This document shows, one piece after another, positions 37,289-45,763 of a stretch of 64,000 bases of DNA. The stretch comes from Sphingomonas jeddahensis (GTDB taxonomy: Bacteria; Pseudomonadota; Alphaproteobacteria; Sphingomonadales; Sphingomonadaceae), in assembly GCF_001981525.1 (NCBI RefSeq), contig NZ_MPSB01000011.1, positions 51,038-115,037 on the forward strand, in the 5' to 3' direction. Within the stretch, counting starts at the first letter, position 1. Every line of letters starts with the position of its first letter. The notes below the pieces were generated by a model. It saw only the letters and a program-made list of their open reading frames with translations. It did not search any database and had not been told where the DNA came from. Position numbers and translations under genes: made by a program.

Positions 37289-39538
37289 TTAGCGCCCGAG
37301 GTTCTTCAACGCCAGCGTCAACAGGACGCTACTGCCGCTGCGCACGTCGCCAGTGGTGCGGTAATCATGCCGCCACGTGGCACCGAGCGTGAGGCAATCG
37401 TCTTCGTATTGGATGCCAAAGCGATGCCGAATGGGATCAAAGCCGTCGGAAAGCGAAAACACGTCGTCACTGCGATCGGTCAGATCAACGATGCCGGAGG
37501 CGAAGGCAGACCAGAAACGCGCGAACTGCACCCGTCCGCCGACCCGAATCTCTTCGCGATCCTGAAGGTCTTCCAGGTCGTCGATGTCGCGGTTGAGCCG
37601 CAGATAGCCGACAAGAACATAGGTGGAGCGAGAACCGACCGTCGCATCCACTTCGTTCCGGCGCACCGCCAGACCGCCTTTGTCGAGCCGGTACCGGTGT
37701 GTGAGCGAGACAAAGTCGCGGAACCGCACGGAGGTGCGCCCGACGATATCGCTGAACCTGTCGCTCAGACCCGTCCCGGACGGCAGGATGGTTGGTCTGT
37801 CGTTCAGGCGATAGCTTTGACCAATGTTGGTCGCCAGGCTGAACCCGGGCAGGTCGATGTTCCATTCGAGTCCATAAGTCGCCCGGCTGGAATCTTCCCA
37901 GCGATCGTAGCCAGCGAAGCGATTGAGCGCGAAGAGGTTCGAATCCTCCAGGTCGATCGCGCGGGCATCTTCGTTGGGCAGGTCGAGGTTCTCGATCTTG
38001 GGCGAGGCGACGATCTGCAGCCGCGGCGTGATCCGCTGCGTGCCGCTGCCGAACGCGCCGACGAACGGCCAGCGCACGTCCACCGCTACGGCGCCGATCC
38101 CGCGCGATTGGAAGCCCTCGAGCCCGCGATAGCTGGCGATCGCCGTCGCCGCCGTGTCGTTGGTGTTATAGGCATCCGCCCGCGCGAAGGCGGTGAAGGT
38201 CACTTCCTGGCCCCAATTGGTCAGGCGTCGAAGGTCCCAGCGCACGCTGGCGAAGGCGCGCTGCGTGTCCTGCCCGGCATGCCGGCCAAGCGCGAGCGTG
38301 TTGAGCTGGAACTGAAAGGCGCCGCCGAGCAGCCCCCCGTTCATGCGCCGCCGGTAATCGATCTCGGGCAGCGCCACCGGCTGCAGCCCCTGCCGCTCGC
38401 CCACGCGAAGCGTCTGGGTCGCCCACCCGGCGAGCGAGAAATAACTGTCGCGATCGATCCGCTCCAGCGCAACGGTGGTGCGCAGCCGATCAACCCGAGA
38501 AATATCATAGCGGCGCAGGAAAGTGCGGTCGCTCGCCAGGCGGAGCGAACCTGACAGGCTCCACTTGTCGTCGAATTGCAAGCGCCCGGCGCCATCGAGA
38601 TAGCCGCGGAACGCCTTCTCGGTCGAACTGTCGAACCCGGCTGACAAATCGTCGCTGCGCCGGCTCGACGTGGCATAGCCCGTGACGCTGAACGCGCCGA
38701 GCTCGTTCAGATGCTCATAATTCGCCTCCAGCATCGGCAGCACGGCCGTATAGACATGCGGCGTGACCGTCAGCTTTCGATTTGGCGCCAGCCGAAACAG
38801 ATAAGGCGTGGCCACCTCGAACCCGTTGATCCGATCATATCGAGCGGTCGGTGCCAGCAGACCGCTAGCGTTGTCGTCTCCGACCGGATGAGAAAATTTC
38901 GGCAGCGGAATTGAGGGCAGGCCGAACAGGTGCACCTGTGCGCCCGTATAATAAACGCGCTCGCGATCGGGCCGATAGGTGACTCGCACCGCCGTCACCT
39001 TCCAGGTCGGCTCCTTCGGGCACCCTTCGGAATCGACCACCGAGCAAGCGGTATAGGCTGCCCGCTCAAGCGAGATCGTCCCGCCCTCCGCGCGCGTGCC
39101 ACGCTCCGCCGCCAGCCGCCCACCACGCTCCAGCACGACCAGCATGTTATCGACCATGCCGCCCTTCAGCGAATCGGTCAGCTCGATCGAGTCCCCATAA
39201 GCGGTGTCGCCCTCGGGGTTGGTAACAGCGATGTTGCCCGACGCCACGACCTTGCCGGTCTTGCGGTTCCACACGACCTTGTCGGCGCGCAGCCGCTGCC
39301 CCGCGCGAAACATCCGCACGTCGCTGGTGGCAGTGACGATATCCGCTTCGTAATCATATTCCAGCGCGCCGGCGCTGAAATTAACCTGATCCTCGTCCGC
39401 GGCCGGGGCAGGCGCGGCGGCAGGTGTCTCCGGCGCGGGCGGCGCGACGGCTCGGTCCTGCAGATTCTGCGCCGCTGCCGTTCCCGCGAACAGCGCTAGC
39501 GGAAGCGCGCAACTGGCCAGAAGGTCGAGACGCGTCAC
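37289..39538 (-). CDS. lptD: LPS-assembly outer-membrane protein LptD
   Basis: A 749-aa protein that inserts lipopolysaccharide into the outer membrane. Signal peptide (about 1-23), an OstA/LptA-like beta-jellyroll (about 50-180) and a C-terminal 26-strand barrel region. Conserved pieces are A-C-S-V-V-D-S-E-G-C-P-K-E-P-T-W (two cysteines, about 160-175) and, near the end, D-D-C-L-T-L-G-A-T-W. Only three cysteines remain in the mature protein, so disulfide arrangement must differ from E. coli. Directly upstream of surA. Confidence 0.95.
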   Translation of the reverse strand: MTRLDLLASCALPLALFAGTAAAQNLQDRAVAPPAPETPAAAPAPAADEDQVNFSAGALEYDYEADIVTATSDVRMFRAGQRLRADKVVWNRKTGKVVASGNIAVTNPEGDTAYGDSIELTDSLKGGMVDNMLVVLERGGRLAAERGTRAEGGTISLERAAYTACSVVDSEGCPKEPTWKVTAVRVTYRPDRERVYYTGAQVHLFGLPSIPLPKFSHPVGDDNASGLLAPTARYDRINGFEVATPYLFRLAPNRKLTVTPHVYTAVLPMLEANYEHLNELGAFSVTGYATSSRRSDDLSAGFDSSTEKAFRGYLDGAGRLQFDDKWSLSGSLRLASDRTFLRRYDISRVDRLRTTVALERIDRDSYFSLAGWATQTLRVGERQGLQPVALPEIDYRRRMNGGLLGGAFQFQLNTLALGRHAGQDTQRAFASVRWDLRRLTNWGQEVTFTAFARADAYNTNDTAATAIASYRGLEGFQSRGIGAVAVDVRWPFVGAFGSGTQRITPRLQIVASPKIENLDLPNEDARAIDLEDSNLFALNRFAGYDRWEDSSRATYGLEWNIDLPGFSLATNIGQSYRLNDRPTILPSGTGLSDRFSDIVGRTSVRFRDFVSLTHRYRLDKGGLAVRRNEVDATVGSRSTYVLVGYLRLNRDIDDLEDLQDREEIRVGGRVQFARFWSAFASGIVDLTDRSDDVFSLSDGFDPIRHRFGIQYEDDCLTLGATWRHDYRTTGDVRSGSSVLLTLALKNLGR

Positions 39539-39683
39539 TCGCTTACTCGCAAAGCATGAACCCCTTTCCGCCGCCTGTTGGCGGGTCGGTGACAGGCCCT
39601 ATCGCACCGCAGGCGAGCTGCTGCAACGCTTTGCCAGCGCGGGTGGGAGTGCCTATCTGCATGGCGAAACAAGAGGAACAGCC

Positions 39684-41138
39684 ATGAACGTCACCTTTGC
39701 CGCCACTCGCCCAGCCACCACGCCGGTGCTCGCGCTGCCCGTCGCCAAGGGCGCGGTGGCGACGCTCGCGCCCGAGGGGCTGGACGATGCGGCACGGGCG
39801 ATCCTCACCGCCGCGGCGGCTGGCCAGCGCTTCAAGGGTGAGGCGGGCACGGTGGCGGAGGCCTATGTCGCGTCGGGCCGCGTGCTGCTGCTCGGCGTCG
39901 GGGAGGGGGACGACGCCAGCTACGAGCGGGCCGGCGGGGCGATGACGGCGCGGCTGCTCACCTCGGGCGTGACCGCCGTCGCCGCCGATCTCAGCGGCAC
40001 CAGCGCCATCGCCGCGGCGCGCTTCGCCGCCGGCACCGCCCAGCGCGCGTGGCGCTACGACGTCTATCGCACCAAGCTCGCCGATGAGGCGAAGCCGACG
40101 CTTGCCGACGTGACTATCGTCGGCGCGCCCGAGGAGACGGACGCCGCTTGGGCAGGACGCGATGCGGTGACTCAGGGGCTCGCACTGACCAAGACCCTGG
40201 TCACCCTGCCGCCGAACATTCTCTATCCCGAAAGCTTCGTCGAGCTGGTCAGCAAGGAAGTTGAAGGCCTCGGTCTCGAGATCACCGTGCTCGACGAGGC
40301 CGCAATGGCAGAACTCGGCATGGGCGCGCTGCTCGGCGTGTCGCAGGGTTCGCGCCGCGAAGCGCGCCTCCTCGCGCTGCGCTGGAATGGCGCAGGCGAG
40401 GGCGATCCGGCGCTGGCGCTCGTCGGCAAGGGCGTGACGTTCGACACCGGCGGCATCTCGATCAAGCCCGCCGCCGGCATGGAGGACATGAAGTGGGACA
40501 TGGGCGGCGCAGGCGCGGTCGCGGGCGCGATGAAGACGCTCGCGCTGCGCAAGGCCCGCGCGAACGTGATCGGCGTGATGGGTCTGGTTGAGAACATGCC
40601 CGATGGCAACGCGCAGCGCCCCGGTGACGTCGTCACCTCCATGTCCGGCCAGACGATCGAGGTGATCAACACCGACGCCGAAGGGCGCCTGGTGCTGTGC
40701 GATTGCGTCACCTGGGTGCAGCGCACGCACAAGGTGAAGACGATCGTCGATCTCGCCACGTTGACCGGCGCCATGATCATCAGCCTGGGCAACGAACAGG
40801 GCGGCCTGTTCGCCAATGACGATGGCCTCGCCGACCAGCTCCTTGCCGCCAGCAAGGCAAGCGGCGATGCCTTGTGGCGTTTCCCGATGGGACCGGCTTA
40901 TGACAAGCTAATCGACAGCGCGATCGCCGACATGAAGAACGTCGGCCCGCGCGGCGGCGGCTCGATCACCGCGGCGCAGTTCATCAAGCGCTTCGTCGAC
41001 GAAGGCGTGAACTGGGCTCATCTCGACATCGCCGGCATGGTCTGGTCCGAGAAGGACGGCCCGACCTGGGGCAAGGGCGCGACCGGCTATGGCGTGCGGC
41101 TGCTTGACCAGTTCGTGGCCAGCAACTTCGAGGGGTAA
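39684..41138 (+). CDS. pepA: Leucyl aminopeptidase (M17 family)
   Basis: A 484-aa two-domain, two-metal aminopeptidase. The catalytic domain has V-G-K-G-V-T-F-D-T-G-G-I-S-I-K-P near residues 248-263 and the diagnostic N-T-D-A-E-G-R-L at 329-336. The N-terminal macro-like domain is about 1-165. A good ribosome site (AGAGGAAC) precedes the ATG. In E. coli PepA also binds DNA; nothing here shows whether this one does. It is divergent from lptD and upstream of holC. Confidence 0.95.
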   Translation: MNVTFAATRPATTPVLALPVAKGAVATLAPEGLDDAARAILTAAAAGQRFKGEAGTVAEAYVASGRVLLLGVGEGDDASYERAGGAMTARLLTSGVTAVAADLSGTSAIAAARFAAGTAQRAWRYDVYRTKLADEAKPTLADVTIVGAPEETDAAWAGRDAVTQGLALTKTLVTLPPNILYPESFVELVSKEVEGLGLEITVLDEAAMAELGMGALLGVSQGSRREARLLALRWNGAGEGDPALALVGKGVTFDTGGISIKPAAGMEDMKWDMGGAGAVAGAMKTLALRKARANVIGVMGLVENMPDGNAQRPGDVVTSMSGQTIEVINTDAEGRLVLCDCVTWVQRTHKVKTIVDLATLTGAMIISLGNEQGGLFANDDGLADQLLAASKASGDALWRFPMGPAYDKLIDSAIADMKNVGPRGGGSITAAQFIKRFVDEGVNWAHLDIAGMVWSEKDGPTWGKGATGYGVRLLDQFVASNFEG

Positions 41139-41167
41139 CTTTTCACAAGCGGGTCGATTTCTCCGAT

Positions 41168-41235
41168 CGTTCGTGCTGAGCTTGTCGAAGCACGTGTGCC
41201 GCTGGCACGCCCTTCGAAAGGCTCAGGGCGAACGG
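41168..41235. repeat. REP-like hairpin, CTGAGCTTGTCGAAG family
   Basis: CGTTCGTGCTGAGCTTGTCG then AAG (41168-41190) faces an inverted, partly diverged copy at 41212-41235. The same unit reappears at 43008-43074. It is the widespread bacterial REP-type motif with a GAGCTTGTCGAAG core, found here in a pepA-holC gap. Confidence 0.75.
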
Positions 41236-41274
41236 ACAATAGGGTCGGCCCATGCGTGACCGAGGCGAAGTACG

Positions 41275-41715
41275 ATGCAGGTTGATTTCTACCACCTGAC
41301 CAGCATGCCGCTCGAACGCGCGCTCCCGCGAATCGCCGAGCGCGTGCTCGCAAGCGGCGTGCGACTGCTGATCGTCGCCTCGGGCGAAGCACAACGCGCC
41401 GCGCTCGACCGGCTGCTGTGGGAGTATGCGCCTGACAGCTTCCTGCCGCACGCCCAGCTAGGGGAGGGCGACGACACCGCCCAGCCGATCCTGATCGCTC
41501 CCGATGTAAATGCCGCTAACCGCGCCAGGCACATCGCGCTGGTTGACGGCGAATGGCGCGACCACGCGCTGGACTTCGACCGCGCCTTCCACTTCTTCGA
41601 CGAGGAACGCATCGGTGCGGCGCGGGCGGCGTGGAAGGGCCTTGCCGGCCGCGACGGGGTGGAGCGGCGCTATTGGAAGCAGAACGACGCCGGCCGCTGG
41701 GAACAGGCGGCCTAG
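41275..41715 (+). CDS. holC: DNA polymerase III chi subunit
   Basis: A 146-aa clamp-loader accessory that links the polymerase III holoenzyme to SSB. It begins M-Q-V-D-F-Y-H-L-T, the family N-terminus, with L-D-R-L-L-W near residue 44, F-L-P-H near 59, and R-Y-W-K-Q-N near 133. The psi partner (holD) is not here. Neighbouring pepA-holC pairing also occurs in E. coli and supports the call. Confidence 0.92.
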   Translation: MQVDFYHLTSMPLERALPRIAERVLASGVRLLIVASGEAQRAALDRLLWEYAPDSFLPHAQLGEGDDTAQPILIAPDVNAANRARHIALVDGEWRDHALDFDRAFHFFDEERIGAARAAWKGLAGRDGVERRYWKQNDAGRWEQAA

Positions 41716-41722
41716 CCACCCT

Positions 41723-41817
41723 CGTCATGCCGGGCCTGTCTCGGCATCCACCGTTCCGCATACCCCCCGACCGTTGAGGACGCGGACGGGTGGATGCCGG
41801 ACGAGCCCGGCATGACG
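41723..41817. repeat. Inverted repeat unit A in the holC-ndk gap
   Basis: CGTCATGCCGGGC (from 41723) is the start of an arm that pairs with one ending GCCCGGCATGACG (to 41817); GGCATCCACC and GGTGGATGCC pair inside it. This and unit B fill the 333-base gap 41716-42048, in which I see no gene. The last 60 bases before ndk hold its ribosome site AGGAGCGACC. Confidence 0.75.
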
Positions 41818-41848
41818 TTGGTGCGAATGCCTGTACGTCCCCTCACGT

Positions 41849-41956
41849 CGTCATCCCGGACTTGATCCGGGATCCATTCTTCCGCGTGAGCTGACGCTTG
41901 CTCCTCAAGCCGCAGCGGCTGCCGCACCTTGGATCCCGGATCAAGTCCGGAATGAC
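41849..41956. repeat. Inverted repeat unit B in the holC-ndk gap
   Basis: CGTCATCCCGGACTTGATCC (from 41849) is mirrored by an arm ending GGATCAAGTCCGGAATGAC (to 41956). The arms are about 27 bases and nearly perfect, with a 50-base centre. The wording GTCATCCCGGACTTGATCCG is a common dispersed repeat of alphaproteobacteria, related to unit A but different in sequence. Confidence 0.78.
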
Positions 41957-42048
41957 CATGCGAGCGCCGCCAACCAGTTGCACTCACCCCGCCGCCCCGC
42001 TAACCGCGCCGCTGTTTCCAGACACCACCAACCACAGGAGCGACCATC

Positions 42049-42471
42049 ATGGCCGCCAATCGCACGTTCTCGATCATTAAGCCCGACGCCACCCGTCGCA
42101 ACCTGACCGGCGCGGTTACCAAGATGCTGGAGGAAGCCGGCCTGCGCGTCGTCGCGTCCAAGCGCATCCAGATGACCCGCGAGCAGGCCGAAGGCTTCTA
42201 CGCCGTCCACAAGGAGCGCCCGTTCTTCAACGACCTCGTGTCCTTCATGATCTCCGGCCCGGTCGTGGTTCAGGTGCTCGAGGGCGAGAACGCCATGCAG
42301 CGCAACCGCGACATCATGGGCGCCACCAACCCGGCGAACGCCGAACCGGGCACGATCCGCAAGGAACTGGCCGAATCGATCGAGGCGAATTCGGTCCACG
42401 GTTCGGATTCGGATGAGAATGCGGCCATCGAGATCGCCTATTTCTTCAAGCCCGAAGAGATCGTCGGCTGA
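42049..42471 (+). CDS. ndk: Nucleoside diphosphate kinase
   Basis: A 140-aa enzyme balancing NTP and dNTP pools by a phospho-histidine intermediate. It starts [12 protein letters not shown], and the active-site His117 lies in [20 protein letters not shown] precedes it. Strong ribosome site. The acetyltransferase ATG is 5 bases after the stop, so the two are probably co-transcribed. Confidence 0.97.
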   Translation: MAANRTFSIIKPDATRRNLTGAVTKMLEEAGLRVVASKRIQMTREQAEGFYAVHKERPFFNDLVSFMISGPVVVQVLEGENAMQRNRDIMGATNPANAEPGTIRKELAESIEANSVHGSDSDENAAIEIAYFFKPEEIVG

Positions 42472-42475
42472 TCCG

Positions 42476-43006
42476 ATGAGCACGGCTTGGCGGCTGCGCC
42501 GCGCCACCGCGGCCGATGCGCCGGCGGCGGCGATGGTCGCCGCCGCCAGCTTTCTCGAAACCTTCGCCGGCATCCTGCCTGGCGAAGACATTGTCGCGCA
42601 TTGCACGCGCAACAGCTCGGCCGCGAAGTTCGCCGGCTGGGCCGACGATCCCGCCAGCGTGGTTACGCTCGCCGAGCATCCGGACGGCGCCGCGCCGGTC
42701 GGCTACACGCTGCTGACGACGCCCGATCTCCCGATCACGCCGGAACACGGCGACATCGAACTCCGCCGCATCTACGCGCTGTCGCTCACCCGCGGCACGG
42801 GGCTGGGAAACCGGCTGATGGCGCAAGCGATTGCCGACGCGCAGTCGCTCGGCGCAAGGCGGCTCCTCCTCGGTGTCCTTGGCACCAATCACGTCGCGCG
42901 CGCCTTCTACGAACGCGAAGGCTTCACCCTAGCGGGGACGCGCCGCTTCAACGTCGGCGCCGGCTGGTACGACGACGTGATCTACGCGCGGAATCTTCCA
43001 AGGTAA
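42476..43006 (+). CDS. GNAT family N-acetyltransferase
   Basis: A 176-aa acetyltransferase. The acetyl-CoA motif A is R-R-I-Y-A-L-S-L-T-R-G-T-G-L-G-N-R-L-M (about residues 98-116: the R-G-T-G-L-G signature). N-H-V-A-R-A-F-Y-E-R-E-G-F (about 141-153) is the standard motif B. Substrate unknown. It begins directly behind ndk. Confidence 0.9.
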   Translation: MSTAWRLRRATAADAPAAAMVAAASFLETFAGILPGEDIVAHCTRNSSAAKFAGWADDPASVVTLAEHPDGAAPVGYTLLTTPDLPITPEHGDIELRRIYALSLTRGTGLGNRLMAQAIADAQSLGARRLLLGVLGTNHVARAFYEREGFTLAGTRRFNVGAGWYDDVIYARNLPR

Positions 43007-43007
43007 T

Positions 43008-43074
43008 CCGTTCGCGCTGAGCTTGTCGAAGGGCGTGTTCCAGGCACGTACTTCGACAAGCTCAGTACGAACGG
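43008..43074. repeat. REP-like hairpin, second copy of the GAGCTTGTCGAAG family
   Basis: CCGTTCGCGCTGAGCTTGTC then GAAG pairs with an inverted copy ending GTACGAACGG, with a spacer of about 20 bases. It starts one base after the acetyltransferase stop, and is homologous to the repeat at 41168-41235. Confidence 0.75.
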
Positions 43075-43093
43075 TGCTGAAAAGGCGGATCGC

Positions 43094-43690
43094 CTAGATC
43101 CGCTGCCGCTTCATCTCCGCCGCCCACAGCGCATCCACACGCTTCGCATCACCACCCGGCTCGCGCACCCGCACCGCTTCGATCGACAGGCTGCGGCCGC
43201 GCATCAGATGCCCCTCGGTGCGCCACACGATCTCCACGATCGCGCGTCCGCTCCGCATGGCATCCCCGACGCGGTACCGCGCCGTCACCAGCACCGGCAG
43301 CCGCCCCTCGCGCGCATCCGCGCCGCCGTCGGTCGCCTTCAGCACCGCCCCGGCGAACCAGTCCCGCTCGATCCGGGCGGTGGCCGGGCTCTGCGTGCCC
43401 ACGCCAAGCGCCTTGGGAAAGGTCACGGTCGTCTCCAGCAACTCATGCTTGGGATCGGACAGCCGCACCTCGTCGCCGCCGCTCGCCAGTTCCGCCTCCA
43501 GCGCGAACCGCGCCTCCGCCGCACTGGCTGCAACGCTCGCCGCCGCTTTCTCCTCCGCCGCGTCGCGCTTGTCGCTCCAGTTCATCCACAGCGTCAGCGC
43601 GCCGATGATTAGGCCTGAGACGGCAACGATTTCCGCCAGAGAGATCCAGCGCCGCCGCGTCGCGGCCTGATCGGGTGTCTCACCGCTCAT
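43094..43690 (-). CDS. Hypothetical single-pass membrane protein
   Basis: A 198-aa protein I do not recognise. A short polar N-terminus (Q-A-A-T-R-R-R-W) precedes one membrane helix (about 15-35: L-A-E-I-V-A-V-S-G-L-I-I-G-A-L-T-L-W). An Ala/Glu-rich coiled segment (about 40-60) follows, then a beta-rich domain containing V-T-A-R-Y-R-V-G and V-E-I-V-W-R-T-E-G. The C-terminal domain should be periplasmic. Its ATG overlaps the stop of the MmcQ/YjbR gene by four bases. Confidence 0.8.
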   Translation of the reverse strand: MSGETPDQAATRRRWISLAEIVAVSGLIIGALTLWMNWSDKRDAAEEKAAASVAASAAEARFALEAELASGGDEVRLSDPKHELLETTVTFPKALGVGTQSPATARIERDWFAGAVLKATDGGADAREGRLPVLVTARYRVGDAMRSGRAIVEIVWRTEGHLMRGRSLSIEAVRVREPGGDAKRVDALWAAEMKRQRI

Positions 43691-44070
43691 CGTCCGCCCA
43701 TCTCCAGCAAGCGCCGCGGCGCAACCATTTCCCAACTCGCCGCGATCCGCTCCGCCACCCGGTCCCAATCGGTGTCGGTCGCAGCGAGGCGCATGGCCAC
43801 CCAGCCGGACACGCCCAGATACGGCGGCTTGTAATAACAGTCGGGATCGGCCTCGATCAGCATCGCCTGCTCCTCGGCGCCACTGGTCTTCACCACCACC
43901 GCCGTCTCGCCGCTTCCGTGCAGATCGTGCGAAAAGTAGGCGAAGAACTTGCACTTTTCGATGTGGAAGCCAGGCGCGCCGTGCGACAGCCGCTCGGCCG
44001 CCTCGGGCAGGGCCAAGGCGATCTCGCGAACCCGCGCGAGCAGGGCGTTGGTGTCTAGCGGTTCAGCCAT
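43687..44070 (-). CDS. MmcQ/YjbR family protein
   Basis: A 127-aa protein of the MmcQ/YjbR family, described as DNA-binding in some members from a CyaY-like fold, with no confirmed role. Family features are A-L-A-L-P-E-A-A-E-R-L-S-H-G near residues 19-32, F-F-A-Y-F near 42-46 and a C-terminal W-x-x-V-A-x-R. It overlaps the 3' end of purN by 16 bases and the next gene by four, so it belongs to the purM operon. Confidence 0.88.
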   Translation of the reverse strand: MAEPLDTNALLARVREIALALPEAAERLSHGAPGFHIEKCKFFAYFSHDLHGSGETAVVVKTSGAEEQAMLIEADPDCYYKPPYLGVSGWVAMRLAATDTDWDRVAERIAASWEMVAPRRLLEMGGR

Positions 44071-44612
44071 TTCGCCAGAACGCGCGGATACAGCCGATGC
44101 TCCTCCGCGAGCACCCGTGCGGCGAGCGCGTCCTTGGTATCGTCCGGCAGGATCGGCACCTCGGCCTGCGCGAGCACCGCGCCGGCATCCAGTTCCTCGG
44201 TCACGACATGCACCGAACAGCCCGCCACCGCATCACCGGCGGCGATCGCCCGCGCATGCGTGTCGAGCCCCTTGTACTTGGGTAGCAGTGAAGGGTGAAT
44301 GTTGACGATCCGGTCGCGCCACTTGGCGACGAACTCGTCAGACAGCAGCCGCATGTAACCGGCCAGCGCCAGATACTCCGCGCCCGCCGCGCGCAACGCC
44401 GCATCCAGCGCCGCCTCATAGGCCTGCTTGCCGACATCCTTGGGCGCCAAGGCAAAGGTCGGGATGCCATGTTCCAGTGCCCAGGCGAGCCCCGGCGCGG
44501 CGGGGCGATCGGAGGCGACCACCACCACCTCGTAGGCGTCACCTGCGGCGGCGACGATCGATTGCATGTTCGATCCCCGACCGGAGATCAGGATGCCGAG
44601 CTTCGCCGTCAT
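44055..44612 (-). CDS. purN: Phosphoribosylglycinamide formyltransferase
   Basis: A 185-aa 10-formyl-THF dependent GAR transformylase, step 3 of purine synthesis. Phosphate loop G-R-G-S-N near residues 11-15. Catalytic triad residues are N104, H106 (N-I-H-P-S-L-L-P) and D142 (E-E-L-D-A-G). ATG at 44612 overlaps the purM stop by four bases; the N-terminal 13 codons of the longer frame belong to the overlap and are not used. Confidence 0.96.
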   Translation of the reverse strand: MTAKLGILISGRGSNMQSIVAAAGDAYEVVVVASDRPAAPGLAWALEHGIPTFALAPKDVGKQAYEAALDAALRAAGAEYLALAGYMRLLSDEFVAKWRDRIVNIHPSLLPKYKGLDTHARAIAAGDAVAGCSVHVVTEELDAGAVLAQAEVPILPDDTKDALAARVLAEEHRLYPRVLAKWLNR

Positions 44613-45700
44613 GCGTGATGCGTGGCGGTCCAGGCCGCGCGCGCGCTCCACGTCTCGACCGATCCGGTCACGGTGCAGCCGCGCTCACCCGCCTCGATCC
44701 GCCCGATGCGGAACACCTCTTCGCCGGCAGCGGACAGATCAGCGGCAACCGCATCGGCCTGATCGGCGGCGACGACCACCGCCATGCCGATCCCACAGTT
44801 GAACGTGCGCGCCATCTCCTCCGGCTCGATCGCGCCCTGCGCCTGGAGAAACGCCATCAACCGCCGCTGCGCCCAGGCATCGGCATCCACCACCGCATGC
44901 CTACCCTTCGGCAGCACGCGCGGAATATTCTCCAGCAGCCCGCCGCCGGTGATATGCGCCAGCCCCTTCACGCGCCCGGCGGTGACCAGCGGCAGCAGGC
45001 TCTTCACGTAGATGCGAGTCGGCGCCATCAGCGCCTCGATTAGCAGCACCTCGGGATCGAACAGGGCAGGACGGTCAAGCTTCCACCCCTTGTCCGCCGC
45101 CAGCCGCCGCACGAGCGAAAAGCCGTTGGAGTGCACGCCCGACGAGGCGAGCCCCAGGATCACGTCGCCATCGCCGATCGCGGCGCCGGTCAGCACCCGG
45201 TCACGCTCCACCGCGCCGACACAGAAGCCGGCCAGGTCATAATCGCCATCCGCATACATGCCCGGCATCTCGGCGGTCTCGCCGCCGATCAGCGCGCAGC
45301 CGGCGATCTTGCAGCCCTCCGCGATCGACGCGATCACGCGCTCGGCAACACCCGCCTCCAGCTTCGCGCTGGCGTAATAATCGAGGAAAAACAGTGGCTC
45401 CGCGCCCTGCACAATCAGGTCGTTGACGCACATCGCGACCAGATCAATGCCGACGCCGTCGTGGCGGTCGTGCTCGATCGCGAGCTTCAACTTGGTGCCG
45501 ACGCCATCGTTCGCCGCCACCAGCAGCGGATCGGCGAATCCCGCCGCCTTCAGGTCGAAGAACCCGCCGAACCCGCCAAGGTCCGCGTCAGCGCCCGGCC
45601 GGCGCGTTGCGCGCGCCAGCGGGGCGATCGCCTTGACCAGTGCATTTCCGGCCGCGATCGACACGCCGGCCTGTTCGTAAGTGTACCCGCTTTCGCTCAT
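44609..45700 (-). CDS. purM: Phosphoribosylformylglycinamidine cyclo-ligase
   Basis: A 363-aa AIR synthetase, step 5 of purine synthesis. It has Y-T-Y-E-Q-A-G-V near the N-terminus, A-N-D-G-V-G-T-K near residue 64, D-L-V-A-M-C-V-N-D near 87, and [11 protein letters not shown] near 141. [12 protein letters not shown] near 248 is the ATP-grasp-like loop. First gene of purM-purN-mmcQ-hypothetical. Divergent from the DUF2066-like gene. Confidence 0.97.
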   Translation of the reverse strand: MSESGYTYEQAGVSIAAGNALVKAIAPLARATRRPGADADLGGFGGFFDLKAAGFADPLLVAANDGVGTKLKLAIEHDRHDGVGIDLVAMCVNDLIVQGAEPLFFLDYYASAKLEAGVAERVIASIAEGCKIAGCALIGGETAEMPGMYADGDYDLAGFCVGAVERDRVLTGAAIGDGDVILGLASSGVHSNGFSLVRRLAADKGWKLDRPALFDPEVLLIEALMAPTRIYVKSLLPLVTAGRVKGLAHITGGGLLENIPRVLPKGRHAVVDADAWAQRRLMAFLQAQGAIEPEEMARTFNCGIGMAVVVAADQADAVAADLSAAGEEVFRIGRIEAGERGCTVTGSVETWSARAAWTATHHA

Positions 45701-45763
45701 GATGGCCGCCTAGCCACAACGCGCTTGGATTTCCACGCCTGCTTCGCCAAAAGACGCTCGCTT

